Origin: Promicromonospora sp042731755 | GTDB lineage: Bacteria > Actinomycetota > Actinomycetes > Actinomycetales > Cellulomonadaceae | Length of the DNA stretch: 64,000 nucleotides | Direction of reading: 5' to 3' | Assembly (NCBI RefSeq): GCF_042731755.1 | Contig: NZ_JBHWLR010000002.1 | Coordinates: 1 to 64,000, forward strand | Part shown: positions 32,029-41,349 of the stretch, in pieces | Numbering within the stretch: the stretch's first letter is position 1 | Layout: every line of letters begins with the position of its first letter | Notes under the pieces: model-generated | Told to the model about the DNA's origin: nothing | What the model saw: only the letters and a program-made list of their open reading frames with translations | Databases searched by the model: none | Translations under genes and position numbers: made by a program

Positions 32029-32829
32029 ATGGCGCTCGACGCGTCCGGTGCGGTGCCGGCGAGCGCCGTCCGGCAGGCCGCGCGATCCGCGGAGCTGCTC
32101 GCCCTGGTGCGGCGGCGCGGCCGCATCGAGGTGAGCGAGTCGGCTCGGATGCTGTCCGTCTCGCAGGAGACGGTGCGCCGCGAGCTGCGCAAGCTGGAGG
32201 CCCAGGGCCTGGTGCGGCGCAGCTACGGGCTCGCCTTCCCGGTCGAGACCAGCTCGTTCGAGACGGCGCTGTCGCAGCGCCGGGAGAGCTTCCCGGAGGA
32301 GAAGGCGCGGATCGCCGCCGAGGTGGCGCGGCGCCTGGGGGAGGCGCGGACGATCTTTGTCGACGAGGGGTTCCAGCCGCTGCTCGCGGCGCGGGCCCTG
32401 CCGACCGACCGTGAGCTCACGCTGGTCACGGCGTCCCTGCCGGTCGCGACGGAGCTGTCGGCCCGGCCCAACGTGCAGGTGATCATCATCGGCGGGCGGG
32501 TGCGGGGCAAGACCCTGGGCGTGGTCGACGGCGCCGCCGTGGACATGCTGCGCACCTTCCGCCTCGACCTCGGGCTGATCGGCGCGAACGGGGTGACCGT
32601 TGAGGACGGCCTGACCACGCCCGACCCGGCGGTCGCGGGCGTGAAGGCTGCCGCGATCGAGGTGAGCCGGCGCCGGATCTTCATCGGGGCGCACCACAAG
32701 TTCGGCGTGACCAGCTTCGTGCGGTTCGCCGGCCTCGACGACTTCGAGGCGATGATCACCGGCACGCAGCTCGGCGCCGCGCGGGCGCGCGCGTTCCACG
32801 CGGCCGGGGCGGAGATCGTCCAGGTCTGA
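32029..32829 (+). CDS. DeoR/GlpR-family regulator
   Basis: A 266-aa protein. The N-terminal DeoR helix-turn-helix (VSESARMLSVSQETVRRELRKLEAQGLVRRSYG, about 34-67) is followed by the DeoRC sensor domain (about 90-250) with IIIGGRVRGKTLGVVDGAAVDML and the conserved GANGVTVEDGLTTPD. DeoRC domains usually bind phosphorylated sugars. It lies 291 bp before a polyol ABC importer on the same strand and is the likely controller of that operon. RBS ggagcagg precedes ATG 32029. Confidence 0.9.
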   Translation: MALDASGAVPASAVRQAARSAELLALVRRRGRIEVSESARMLSVSQETVRRELRKLEAQGLVRRSYGLAFPVETSSFETALSQRRESFPEEKARIAAEVARRLGEARTIFVDEGFQPLLAARALPTDRELTLVTASLPVATELSARPNVQVIIIGGRVRGKTLGVVDGAAVDMLRTFRLDLGLIGANGVTVEDGLTTPDPAVAGVKAAAIEVSRRRIFIGAHHKFGVTSFVRFAGLDDFEAMITGTQLGAARARAFHAAGAEIVQV

Positions 32830-33042
32830 CGGCGTGACCGGTCGACCCCTCGGGACCAGCAGTTCGTGCCCGGTGCGGGATGCGTTTTCCCCGGCGACGG
32901 CGCGGTGTAGAACCGGGCAGAACGGACCCCGGCGCCGGCCGCGTCGCCCCAGGTGAGCCGCGCGCGCCCCGCCGTCGGGCCCCCGGACCCCACCGCGCTG
33001 TGCGATACCACAGTCTCGCTGACCGTTTGGGTTTCACCCTCG

Positions 33043-33071
33043 TTGACCCGGTATGCGGCCCGGCCCACGAT
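33043..33071 (+). promoter_or_regulatory. Predicted sigma-70-type promoter of the polyol operon
   Basis: TTGACC (33043-33048) is separated by 17 bp from CACGAT (33066-33071), a good match to actinobacterial -35 and -10 boxes. It lies 50 bp upstream of the binding-protein ATG. The rest of the 291-bp intergenic stretch (32830-33120) holds no recognisable gene. Confidence 0.4.
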
Positions 33072-33120
33072 GTGCGGCACCACGACACCTCACGACGACG
33101 TGACCAGAAGGGTCGAAGCA

Positions 33121-34497
33121 ATGATGCTCACGAGAACTGCGCGCCGCCAGGCCGCGCCCGCCGGCCTCGCGACCGCGGCGCTCGCGCTGGCGCTGACCGC
33201 CTGCGCCGGAGCGGGAGGCGGCGGTAACGGCGACGCCGCGGGACAGGACGGCGGTCCGGTCGAGCTCACGCTCGCGACCGTCAACAACCCGCAGATGAAG
33301 GACATGGAGGAGCTGAAGTCCGCCTTCGAGGAGGAGCACCCGGACATCACGGTGAACTTCATCCAGATGGAGGAGAACGACCTGCGCGACGCCGTCACCA
33401 AGGACGTCGCGACCGACGGCGGCCAGTACGACATCGTCACCGTCGGCTCCTACGAGGTGCCGATCTGGGCGCAGAACGGCTGGCTCACCGACCTCACGGG
33501 CGACCTCGAGTCCGACGCGGACTACGACGTCGACGACCTGTTCGAGCCGGTCAAGGACGCGCTCACCGTCGACGACTCCCTGTACGCCGTCCCGTTCTAC
33601 GGCGAGTCCTCGATGCTCATGTACAACAAGGAGCTGCTCGACGCGGCGGGCGTGACCATGCCCGAGCACCCGACGTGGCAGGAGGTCGCGGACATCGCCC
33701 GCGAGGTCGACACGGACGACGTCGACGGCATCTGCCTGCGCGGCAAGCCCGGCTGGGGCGAGGTCTTCGCGCCGCTGACGACGGTGGTGAACACGTTCGG
33801 CGGGAGCTGGTTCGACGCCGACTGGAACGCGCAGGTGGACCAGCCGGAGTTCGCCGAGGCCGTCCAGTTCTACGTCGACCTGGTCGAGGACGCGGGCGAG
33901 GCCGACCCCGTCTCCACCGGCTTCACCGAGTGCCTGAACAACGTGAGCCAGGGCCGGTCCGCGATGTGGGTGGACGCGACGGTTGCCGCCGGCCTGCTGG
34001 AGGACCCGGAGTCGTCGCAGGTCGCGGGCAAGATGGGCTACGCCCACGCGCCCGTGGTCGAGACCGAGGAGTCTGGCTGGCTGTGGTCGTGGAACCTCGC
34101 GATCCCCGAGACCACGCAGAACCGGGACGCCGCGGTCGAGTTCGTGAAGTGGGCCACCAGCAAGGAGTACCACCAGCTCGTCGGCACGGAACTCGGCTGG
34201 AGCCGGGTGCCCCCGGGCGCGCGGAACTCGACGTACGAGATCCCGGAGTACGAGGAGGCCGCGGCGTCGTTCGCGCCCATCACGCGCGACATCATGCTCG
34301 CCGTGAACCCCGAGCAGCCGGGTGTCGCACCGCAGTCGTGGACCGGCATCCAGTACGTCACCATCCCGGAGTTCCAGGACCTCGGCAACCAGGTCTCGCA
34401 GGACCTGGCCGACGTCTTCGCGGGCCGCAGCGAGCTCGCCCCCGTGCTCGACCGCGCCCAGGACCTCGCCCAGGAGGCGGGCGACGCCCAGAAGTAG
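33121..34497 (+). CDS. Sugar/polyol ABC substrate-binding lipoprotein
   Basis: A 458-aa protein. The signal peptide ends in the lipobox LTAC (Cys28). The mature part starts VELTLATVNNPQMKDMEELKSAFEEEHPDITVNF, typical of cluster B/D extracellular sugar-binding proteins. YAVPFYGESSMLMYNKELLDAAGVTMPEHPTWQEV is the family hinge region. In SmoE/MtlE-type systems such proteins bind sorbitol or mannitol, which fits the downstream dehydrogenase. Tandem ATGs start the gene. It is followed after 9 bp by the permease. Confidence 0.92.
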   Translation: MMLTRTARRQAAPAGLATAALALALTACAGAGGGGNGDAAGQDGGPVELTLATVNNPQMKDMEELKSAFEEEHPDITVNFIQMEENDLRDAVTKDVATDGGQYDIVTVGSYEVPIWAQNGWLTDLTGDLESDADYDVDDLFEPVKDALTVDDSLYAVPFYGESSMLMYNKELLDAAGVTMPEHPTWQEVADIAREVDTDDVDGICLRGKPGWGEVFAPLTTVVNTFGGSWFDADWNAQVDQPEFAEAVQFYVDLVEDAGEADPVSTGFTECLNNVSQGRSAMWVDATVAAGLLEDPESSQVAGKMGYAHAPVVETEESGWLWSWNLAIPETTQNRDAAVEFVKWATSKEYHQLVGTELGWSRVPPGARNSTYEIPEYEEAAASFAPITRDIMLAVNPEQPGVAPQSWTGIQYVTIPEFQDLGNQVSQDLADVFAGRSELAPVLDRAQDLAQEAGDAQK

Positions 34498-34506
34498 GAG
34501 GGTCCG

Positions 34507-35451
34507 ATGACCGTTCTGATGTCCGCCCCGACGCGCCGTCGGCCACAGCGGACGACACCCACCGGGGAGCAGAGCCGCCGACGCCGGCTGGCCGTCTCGC
34601 GCGCCCTGCTCTGGCCCGCCCTGGCCACCTCGATCGTCCTGACCCAGATCCCGTTCGTGCTGACGATCTACTACTCGCTGCAGCGCTGGAACATGCTGCG
34701 GCCCGGCGACCGCGGGTTCACGGGCCTCGACAACTACGTGACCGTGCTGCGCGACGGCTCGTTCCTGTCGTCGCTAGCCGCGACCGTCGCCGTCACCGGC
34801 ACCTCCGTGGTGGCCTCGACCCTGCTCGGCATGCTGTTCGCCGTGCTGCTCGACCGGAACTTCGTGGGACGAGGCGTGGCCCGCACCCTGATGATCACGC
34901 CGTTCCTCGTGATGCCCGCCGCCGCGGCCCTGGTGTGGAAGTGGTCCATCCTGGACGCCGCCACCGGCATGGCCAACTGGGGCCTCGGCCTGGTCGGCCT
35001 GCCGCCCGTGGCGTGGAACACCGAGCTGCCGATGCTCACGATCATCCTGGTGCTGACCTGGCAGTACACGCCGTTCGCCATGCTGATCCTGCTGGCCGGG
35101 CTCCAGGCGCAGGACCGCGACGTCCTGGAGGCCGCCGCCGTCGACGGCGCCGGGGCGCTGCGCACGTTCGGCTCGATCACGCTGCCGCACCTGCGCCAGT
35201 ACGTCGAGATCGCGGTGCTGCTGGCCTCGATCATGCTGCTGCAGGTCTTCGACCCGATCGCGATCATGACCCGCGGCACGGGCGGCACCAAGACGCTGTC
35301 GTACCTGCTCTACGAGCGGGCGTTCGTCGGCCTGGAGGTCGGCGAGGCCGCCGCGTACGGCGTGATGACCGTGCTCGTCACGATCGTCGTCGCCTCGGTC
35401 GCGCTGCGCACCCTCTTCAAGGTCTTCTCCACGGAAGGGATCGACCGATGA
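34507..35451 (+). CDS. Sugar/polyol ABC permease (MalF-like)
   Basis: A 314-aa permease with six helices and the EAA loop EAAAVDGAGALRTFGSITLPHLRQYV. The N-terminal Arg-rich stretch before the first helix (ALLWPALATSIVLTQIPFVLTIYYSLQRW) matches SmoF/MtlF-type permeases. It overlaps the second permease by 4 nt. It imports a sugar alcohol with its partner (inference from context). Confidence 0.92.
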   Translation: MTVLMSAPTRRRPQRTTPTGEQSRRRRLAVSRALLWPALATSIVLTQIPFVLTIYYSLQRWNMLRPGDRGFTGLDNYVTVLRDGSFLSSLAATVAVTGTSVVASTLLGMLFAVLLDRNFVGRGVARTLMITPFLVMPAAAALVWKWSILDAATGMANWGLGLVGLPPVAWNTELPMLTIILVLTWQYTPFAMLILLAGLQAQDRDVLEAAAVDGAGALRTFGSITLPHLRQYVEIAVLLASIMLLQVFDPIAIMTRGTGGTKTLSYLLYERAFVGLEVGEAAAYGVMTVLVTIVVASVALRTLFKVFSTEGIDR

Positions 35452-36266
35452 CCTCCTCGCGCCTTCGAGGGGCCCTGATCACCGCGGTCACCTGGGTGCT
35501 CGTGCTCATGTTCTTCTTCCCCGTGGCGTGGATGGTGTTCACGGCCTTCAAGCCCGAGCACCAGGCCGCCACGGTGCCGCCCACCTTCGCCCCCGACCTC
35601 ACGCTCGACCAGTTCGACGCCGTCTTCGCGCGCGACATGCTGCCGTACCTGATCAACTCGCTCAGCGCGAGCGTCGGGTCCACGCTGCTGGTCCTCGTGC
35701 TGGCCGTCCCGGCCGCCTACGCGCTGAGCATCCGCCCGGTCGCCAACGTGCGCGACGCCCTGTTCTTCTTCATCTCCACCCGCTTCATGCCGGTGGCCGC
35801 CTCGATCATCCCGGTCTACCTGCTGCTCCAGTCCGTGGGCGGGCTCGACAACATCACCTGGCTGACCATCCTCTACGTGGGCGTCAACCTGCCCATCGCG
35901 GTGTGGATGATGCGGTCGTTCCTCGCCGAGGTGCCGCGCGAGGTCATCGAGGCCGCGCAGCTCGACGGCGCCCGCCTCGGCACCGAGATCTTCCGCGTCG
36001 TGCTGCCCATCGTGCTGCCGGGCGTCGCCGCCGCGGGCCTGATCTGCTTCATCTTCGCGTGGAACGAGTTCTTCCTCGCGAACCTCCTCACGGCCCAGGT
36101 GGCGCGGCCCACCCCGCCGTTCCTGACCAGCTTCGTGGACGGCCGCGGCCAGTTCCTGGCCGTCCTGTCCGCGGCGGCGACCGTCGCCATCGTGCCCGTG
36201 GTGCTGGCGGGCTGGATCGCGCAGAAGCAGCTCGTCCGCGGCCTGGCGATGGGAGCGATCAAGTGA
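35448..36266 (+). CDS. Sugar/polyol ABC permease (MalG-like)
   Basis: A 272-aa permease with six helices. WMVFTAFKPEHQAATVPPTF after the first helix and the EAA loop EAAQLDGARLGTEIFRVVLPIVLPGV define the MalG/SmoG type. No ATPase gene follows; the next start (GTG) overlaps its stop. Actinobacterial sugar importers often share a common ATPase (MsiK) encoded elsewhere, which likely serves here. Confidence 0.92.
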   Translation: MTSSRLRGALITAVTWVLVLMFFFPVAWMVFTAFKPEHQAATVPPTFAPDLTLDQFDAVFARDMLPYLINSLSASVGSTLLVLVLAVPAAYALSIRPVANVRDALFFFISTRFMPVAASIIPVYLLLQSVGGLDNITWLTILYVGVNLPIAVWMMRSFLAEVPREVIEAAQLDGARLGTEIFRVVLPIVLPGVAAAGLICFIFAWNEFFLANLLTAQVARPTPPFLTSFVDGRGQFLAVLSAAATVAIVPVVLAGWIAQKQLVRGLAMGAIK

Positions 36267-37783
36267 CGCTGGACCTCGCCGTCCCGCTGCCGGTCCCGCT
36301 GCCCGACGCCGGGCCAGACGCCGGGACGGGCGCCGTGAGCCTGCCGCCCTACGACCGCGCCGGCGTCCGCGTCGGGATCGTGCACCTCGGCGTCGGCGGC
36401 TTCCACCGCGCGCACCAGGCGCTCGCGGTCGACGAGCTGCTGCGCCGCGGCGAGGGCCGCGACTGGGGCATCTGCGGCGTCGGCCTGCTGCCCGGCGACG
36501 CCGCCATGCGCGACGCGCTCCAGGCGCAGGACGGCCTGTACACGCTGGTGACCAAGCACCCGGACGGGCGCCTCGACGCGCGGGTGGTCGGCAGCATCGT
36601 GGAGTACCTGTTCGCGCCGGACGACCCGGAGGCCGTGCTGGAGCGCATGGCGCACCCGGACACCCGCATCGTGTCGCTGACCATCACCGAGGGCGGCTAC
36701 GGGTTCGACCAGGTCACGGGCGAGTTCGACGCGACGGCGCCCGCCGTCGTCGCCGACGCCCGGCCGGGGGCCGTGCCGGCCACCGTGTTCGGCTACGTGG
36801 TGGAGGCCCTGGCCCGACGGCGGGCGCGCGGCCTGCCGCCGTTCACCGTGATGTCCTGCGACAACGTGCAGGGCAACGGCGAGAAGGCCCGGACCGTCTT
36901 CGCCGCCTTCGCGGCCCTGCGCGACCCGGACCTCGGCCGGTGGGTGCACGACGAGGTCGCGTTCCCCAGCTCGATGGTGGACCGCATCACGCCCGTGACC
37001 ACGGACGCGGACCGAGCCCTGGTCGCCGAGCGGCTCGGCGTCGCGGACCGCTGGCCCGTGGTGGCCGAGCCGTTCTTCCAGTGGGTGCTGGAGGACGACT
37101 TCCCGCTGGGCCGGCCGCCGCTGGAGCACGCGGGCGTGCAGCTCGTCGCGGACGTCGAGCCGTACGAGCTGATGAAGCTCCGCCTGCTCAACGCGAGCCA
37201 CCAGGCCATCGCCTACCTCGGGTGGCTGATCGGCTACCGGTACGCGCACGAGGCGATGGCGGACCCCGCCCTGGCGCGGTTCGTGCGCGACTTCATGGAC
37301 CGCGAGGCGACGCCGACCCTGCGGCCGGTCCCCGGTGTCGACCTCGACGAGTACAAGACCTCGCTGGTGGAGCGGTTCGGCAACCCGGAGGTGCGGGACA
37401 CGCTCGCCCGGCTGTGCGCGGAGACCTCCGACCGCATCCCGAAGTGGCTGGTGCCGATCGTGCGCGAGCAGCTCGGCACCGGCGGCGAGATCGTCCGGTC
37501 GGCGGCGATCGTCGCGAGCTGGGCCCGGTACGCCGAGGGGACCGACGAGCAGGGCGAGCCCATCGACGTCGTCGACCGGCTCGCGGACCGGCTCGTGCCG
37601 CTCGCCCGCTCGCAGCGGGGCGACGCCGTGGCGTTCCTGCGCAGCCCGGACCTGTTCGGGTCGCTCGTGACCGAGCCGCGCTTCGTCGCGGCCTACCTCG
37701 ACGCGCTCGGCTCGCTGCACCAGGCGGGGGCGCGCGCGACGCTGGCGGCCCTGACTTTCGTCAGGGGTGGTCCGGACACCTGA
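36263..37783 (+). CDS. Mannitol/fructuronate dehydrogenase-family NAD-dependent oxidoreductase
   Basis: A 506-aa protein of the polyol-specific long-chain dehydrogenase family. GIVHLGVGGFHRAHQALAVDEL is the Rossmann motif near residue 35, TITEGGYGFD and SCDNVQGNG follow, and the catalytic signature KLRLLNASHQAIAYLG carries Lys, Asn and His with the K-x4-N-x2-H spacing. It oxidises mannitol, arabitol or a related polyol to a ketose. The GTG start at 36263 overlaps the permease stop (GTGA), so import and oxidation are coupled. Confidence 0.93.
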   Translation: MTLDLAVPLPVPLPDAGPDAGTGAVSLPPYDRAGVRVGIVHLGVGGFHRAHQALAVDELLRRGEGRDWGICGVGLLPGDAAMRDALQAQDGLYTLVTKHPDGRLDARVVGSIVEYLFAPDDPEAVLERMAHPDTRIVSLTITEGGYGFDQVTGEFDATAPAVVADARPGAVPATVFGYVVEALARRRARGLPPFTVMSCDNVQGNGEKARTVFAAFAALRDPDLGRWVHDEVAFPSSMVDRITPVTTDADRALVAERLGVADRWPVVAEPFFQWVLEDDFPLGRPPLEHAGVQLVADVEPYELMKLRLLNASHQAIAYLGWLIGYRYAHEAMADPALARFVRDFMDREATPTLRPVPGVDLDEYKTSLVERFGNPEVRDTLARLCAETSDRIPKWLVPIVREQLGTGGEIVRSAAIVASWARYAEGTDEQGEPIDVVDRLADRLVPLARSQRGDAVAFLRSPDLFGSLVTEPRFVAAYLDALGSLHQAGARATLAALTFVRGGPDT

Positions 37784-37823
37784 CAGATGTGTCCGGGGCC
37801 GGCCGCTCCCTAGCGTGCCGGAC

Positions 37824-39281
37824 ATGGAACACGCACCCCTGACCAGGCATCTCACGGCGGCGCTGCTGACGCTGGGCATCGCGACGGCGGGTATCCCGCC
37901 GGCCGCCGCGGCGCCGCCGCCCGCCGCGCCCACCCCCGAGGCGATCGACACCTACCTCGCCGACCTCGCCGAGGCCTCGGGGGTGCCCGGCCTGTCCGCC
38001 GTGGTGACCCACGACGACCAGGTGGTCCATGCCGCCGGGTACGGGCACGACGCGGACGGGTCCCCGGTCACCGCGGACACACCCATGCGGATCGCGTCGG
38101 TCACCAAGTCCTTCACCGCGACGGCCGTCGTGATCCTGGCCGAGGACGGGAAGATCGACCTCGACGGCAGCGTCACCGACCAGCTCCCGGAGCTGCGGAT
38201 GGCCGACCCGCGGGTCGACGAGATCACCGTCCGCCAGCTCCTGGACCAGACCTCCGGGCTCGCCGACACGAGCGTCGACGTCGCCGACCTGGCCGAGGCG
38301 ACGTCCCGCAGCGACTACGTCGCCCGCCTGCACGACGACGCCCTCGCCGCCGACCCGGGCACCACCTACGCCTACTGCAACGTCAACTTCGACCTCGCCG
38401 CCCGCCTCGTGGAGGTGGCCTCCGGCCAGGACTTCGGCGACTTCCTGGCCGAGCGCGTGTTCGGGCCGCTCGGCATGACCGGCAGCGCCACCCGCGACGA
38501 CGTCGTCCGGCCCGCCGACGGGTACAACTCCCTGTTCGGCTGGTGGGTCCGGCGCCCCGAGCCCCGGTGGTTCGACGACACCGGCAGCGCCGGCGTCATC
38601 ACCAGCGCCGCAGACCTGGGACCCTGGCTGATCAGCCAGACGGGGCACGGCCGCCAGCTCGTCTCCGCCGCCGGCCTGGACGCGATGCACACGCCCTCCG
38701 CCGTCGGCGACTACGGCCTCGGGTGGCACACCGAGGACGACGGGACACGCTGGCACTCCGGCTTCGTCATGACGTACCGGGCCGTCGAGTGGATCGACCC
38801 GGCGACCGGGTACGGCGTCGCGGTGCTGACCAACGGCGCGGGGCTCACCGACGTCACCCGGACCGCGCTGGACGGGCTGGTCGCGCTGACCCGGGGCGAG
38901 GACCCCGAGCCCCCGGCCGGGTCCCGGACGCTCGACCTCGGGCTCGCGGCCCTGCTGCTCGCCTCCGGCGCGCTCGGCGTCGTCGGTGTGCGGCACGCGC
39001 CGCGCTGGGCCGCGCGCCGCGCGGGCCGGGCCCGGTGGGCCACCGCGCTGCGGCTGGTGTGGCTCGCGCTCCCCGCCGTCGTCCTCGCGTTCCTGCCGGC
39101 GCTCGCGTCCTTCCTCACCGGCGGCCGCACCTTCCCGTGGCCCTCCCTGCTCTACTTCGGGCTGCCCGCGGTGCTGATGCTGCTGGTGGCGGCGCTGGCC
39201 GGGCTCGGCGTGCTCGGCGCCCGGCTCGGGGTACTGCTCCGGGGACTGCCCCGACGCAGCCCGGTAGGGTCGGCCGCGTGA
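37824..39281 (+). CDS. Beta-lactamase-fold serine hydrolase with C-terminal membrane domain
   Basis: A 485-aa exported protein. A signal peptide (residues 1-30) is followed by a class C beta-lactamase/DD-peptidase-like domain with SVTK (Ser92, Lys95), YCN (Tyr184, Asn186) and WHSG (the KTG equivalent, near 310). After residue ~375 come three to four hydrophobic helices. The catalytic domain is therefore outside the cell, tethered by its C-terminus. ATG 37824 is chosen because it starts the signal peptide. The gene overlaps the sensor kinase by 4 nt, and the kinase overlaps its regulator, so all three are translated as a unit. Confidence 0.9.
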   Translation: MEHAPLTRHLTAALLTLGIATAGIPPAAAAPPPAAPTPEAIDTYLADLAEASGVPGLSAVVTHDDQVVHAAGYGHDADGSPVTADTPMRIASVTKSFTATAVVILAEDGKIDLDGSVTDQLPELRMADPRVDEITVRQLLDQTSGLADTSVDVADLAEATSRSDYVARLHDDALAADPGTTYAYCNVNFDLAARLVEVASGQDFGDFLAERVFGPLGMTGSATRDDVVRPADGYNSLFGWWVRRPEPRWFDDTGSAGVITSAADLGPWLISQTGHGRQLVSAAGLDAMHTPSAVGDYGLGWHTEDDGTRWHSGFVMTYRAVEWIDPATGYGVAVLTNGAGLTDVTRTALDGLVALTRGEDPEPPAGSRTLDLGLAALLLASGALGVVGVRHAPRWAARRAGRARWATALRLVWLALPAVVLAFLPALASFLTGGRTFPWPSLLYFGLPAVLMLLVAALAGLGVLGARLGVLLRGLPRRSPVGSAA

Positions 39282-40318
39282 CCGACCACCGCCCCGACCG
39301 CCACGAGGTCGCCGGCGGCGTCGGCCTGGCTGCCCTCGCGGCGCTCGCGGTCCTGAACAGCATCGGGGCCGACGCGCTGCCGCTCTGGCGGCAGCTCGTC
39401 TTCCCCGCCCTCGCGCCGCTCGCCTACCTGCACGGCAGGCACCTGCGCGCCCGCGGTACCGCCTGGCTGCTCGCCGGCGCGGCGGTCCTGGCGGCGGCGC
39501 TCGCGGTCGTGGACGTCGGCACGGCCGCCACCGCGGCGATGCTCCTGGCCGTCTTCGTCGTGGCGCCGTGGCTGGCGGGTCGCAACCGCCGCCAGCAGGC
39601 GGAGCTCGCCCGGCTCGCGGGCGAGCGGGTGGCCCGGCTCGAGCGCGAGCAGGAGCTCGTCGCCCGGAGCGCCCGGGCCGAGGAACGGGCCCGGATCGCG
39701 ACCGAGCTGCACGACCTGGTGGGGCACGACCTCGCGCTCATCGCGGTCCGGGCCGGGGCGCTGGAGGTGTCCGCCGGCCTGGCCCCCGCCGACCGGCACG
39801 CGGACCGCGCGGCGGTCGCCGGGATCCGCGTCACCGCCATGGAGGCCACCGACCGCCTCCGCGGCGTGCTCGGCGCGCTCCGGGACGGGCCGGCCGGGGA
39901 CGGGCCGCTCGCCCCGCCGCACGAGACGATCGCGGCGCTCGTCGCGCGGGCGGCGTCGGCCGGGCTGGACGTACGGCTGGACGACGCGCCGGACGCGGCG
40001 TCCGGCCTCACGGGGAACGGCGCGGGGAGCCTGGCGGAGCAGGCCGCGCACCGCGTGGTGCAGGAGGCGCTCACCAATGCCGCCCGGCACGCGCCGGGGG
40101 CCGCGGTGACCGTGCGGGTCCGGCGGGACGAGGACGCGGTGCGGGTCGAGGTGACCGACGCCGGCGGACCGGCGGCGCCGGAACCGGGGCAGGGCGGCAG
40201 CGGCCTGCTCGGCCTCGCCGAGCGGGTCCGGCTCCTGGGTGGGACGTTCGGCGCGGGTCCGTCGGGCGACGGCTTCGCCGTGCGCGCCCGCATCCCGGCC
40301 GCGCGGGAGGTCGCGTGA
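39278..40318 (+). CDS. DesK/NarX-type sensor histidine kinase
   Basis: A 346-aa kinase. Several helices lie in residues 10-100, then a coiled coil (105-135), the HisKA_3 box RARIATELHDLVGHDLALIAVRAG (phospho-His145), and an HATPase domain with the N-box HRVVQEALTNAARHAPGA and the G-box GGSGLLGLAERVRLLGG. All are intact. The GTG start at 39278 overlaps the hydrolase stop. Together with the next gene it forms a two-component system. Confidence 0.92.
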   Translation: MTDHRPDRHEVAGGVGLAALAALAVLNSIGADALPLWRQLVFPALAPLAYLHGRHLRARGTAWLLAGAAVLAAALAVVDVGTAATAAMLLAVFVVAPWLAGRNRRQQAELARLAGERVARLEREQELVARSARAEERARIATELHDLVGHDLALIAVRAGALEVSAGLAPADRHADRAAVAGIRVTAMEATDRLRGVLGALRDGPAGDGPLAPPHETIAALVARAASAGLDVRLDDAPDAASGLTGNGAGSLAEQAAHRVVQEALTNAARHAPGAAVTVRVRRDEDAVRVEVTDAGGPAAPEPGQGGSGLLGLAERVRLLGGTFGAGPSGDGFAVRARIPAAREVA

Positions 40319-40971
40319 TCAGGGTCCTGCTGGCCGACGACGACGCCATGCTCCGGGTGGGTGTCGCCGCCATCCTCGGCAGCGACCCCGGCATTGAGGT
40401 CGTCGCGGAGGCCGGGGACGGCGCGCAGGCGGTCGAGCTCGCCCGGCGGCACCGGCCCGACGTCGCCCTGCTCGACGTCCGCATGCCGACCATGGACGGG
40501 CTCGAGGCGGCAGCCGAGCTGCGGCGCGCGGCCCCGGAGGTCGCGGTCGTCGTGCTGACCACGTTCGACGAGGACGACTACGTCGCCCGTGCGCTGGACG
40601 AGGGGGCCGCCGGGTTCCTGCTGAAGGCCGCCGACCCCCGCGAGCTGATCATCGCAGTGCGCGCGGTGGCCGAGGGCGCCGCGTACCTCTCGCCGCGCAT
40701 CGCGCACCGGATGATCACTGGGTTCCGCACGGGCCTCCCCGCCCGGCGGCGGGAGGCGAGCGACCGGGTGGGCGTGCTGACCCCGCGCGAGACGGAGGTG
40801 CTCGGCCTGGTCGGCCAGGGGCTGGCCAACCAGGCCGTCGCTGCCCGCCTGCACCTCTCGGAGGGCACCGTCAAGGCGCACGTCAGCACGATCCTGGCGC
40901 GGCTCGGTGTGCGCAACCGGGTGCAGGCGGCGATCCTCGCGTACGAGGCGGGGCTCGTCGAGCAGGCCTGA
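40315..40971 (+). CDS. NarL/LuxR-family response regulator
   Basis: A 218-aa protein. The receiver domain has the acidic pocket DDD (8-10), phospho-Asp54 in LLDVRMPTMDG and the conserved Lys near 104. The C-terminal LuxR helix-turn-helix LTPRETEVLGLVGQGLANQAVAARLHLSEGTVKAHVSTILARL lies at about 155-197. The GTG start overlaps the kinase stop (GTGA). It is the output of the cell-envelope-type system started by the membrane-bound hydrolase (inference). Confidence 0.94.
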   Translation: MIRVLLADDDAMLRVGVAAILGSDPGIEVVAEAGDGAQAVELARRHRPDVALLDVRMPTMDGLEAAAELRRAAPEVAVVVLTTFDEDDYVARALDEGAAGFLLKAADPRELIIAVRAVAEGAAYLSPRIAHRMITGFRTGLPARRREASDRVGVLTPRETEVLGLVGQGLANQAVAARLHLSEGTVKAHVSTILARLGVRNRVQAAILAYEAGLVEQA

Positions 40972-40996
40972 GGTCCTGCTCAGCCGCCGGCTCGGC

Positions 40997-41176
40997 TCAG
41001 TCGCTCTTCTTGAAGACGTCCTTGACGTTCTCGCCGGCCTTCTTGAGCGAGGCCTTGGCCTGGTCCGTCCGGCCCTCGGCCTCCAGCTCCTCGTCGTCGG
41101 TGGCCTTGCCCGTCGCCTCCTTGACCTTGCCGGTCACGTCCTCGGCAGTGTTCTTGAGCTTGTCGTCGATACCCAT
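40997..41176 (-). CDS. CsbD-family stress protein
   Basis: A 59-aa hydrophilic, charged protein. GIDDKLKNTAEDVTGKVKEATGKAT is the CsbD repeat-like core, rich in Lys, Glu and Ala. Family members are induced by general stress, and their molecular role is unknown. ATG 41176 has a strong RBS (GAAGGAGAGG). It is divergent from the DUF4383 membrane protein. Confidence 0.9.
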   Translation of the reverse strand: MGIDDKLKNTAEDVTGKVKEATGKATDDEELEAEGRTDQAKASLKKAGENVKDVFKKSD

Positions 41177-41349
41177 GACGTCCTCTCCTTCGTTCGGGGA
41201 CTCCTGGACCTTCACCCTTACCTCGATGTCGCGCACTCGCCACGGCAACGCTTCCGCCCGTGCGCAGAAGTCGCCGTAAACCCGCCCCATCCGGACCTGT
41301 GTCGGCTCCGAACCACCTGCGAGAACGCCGAACAGAACGGAGTAACGCC

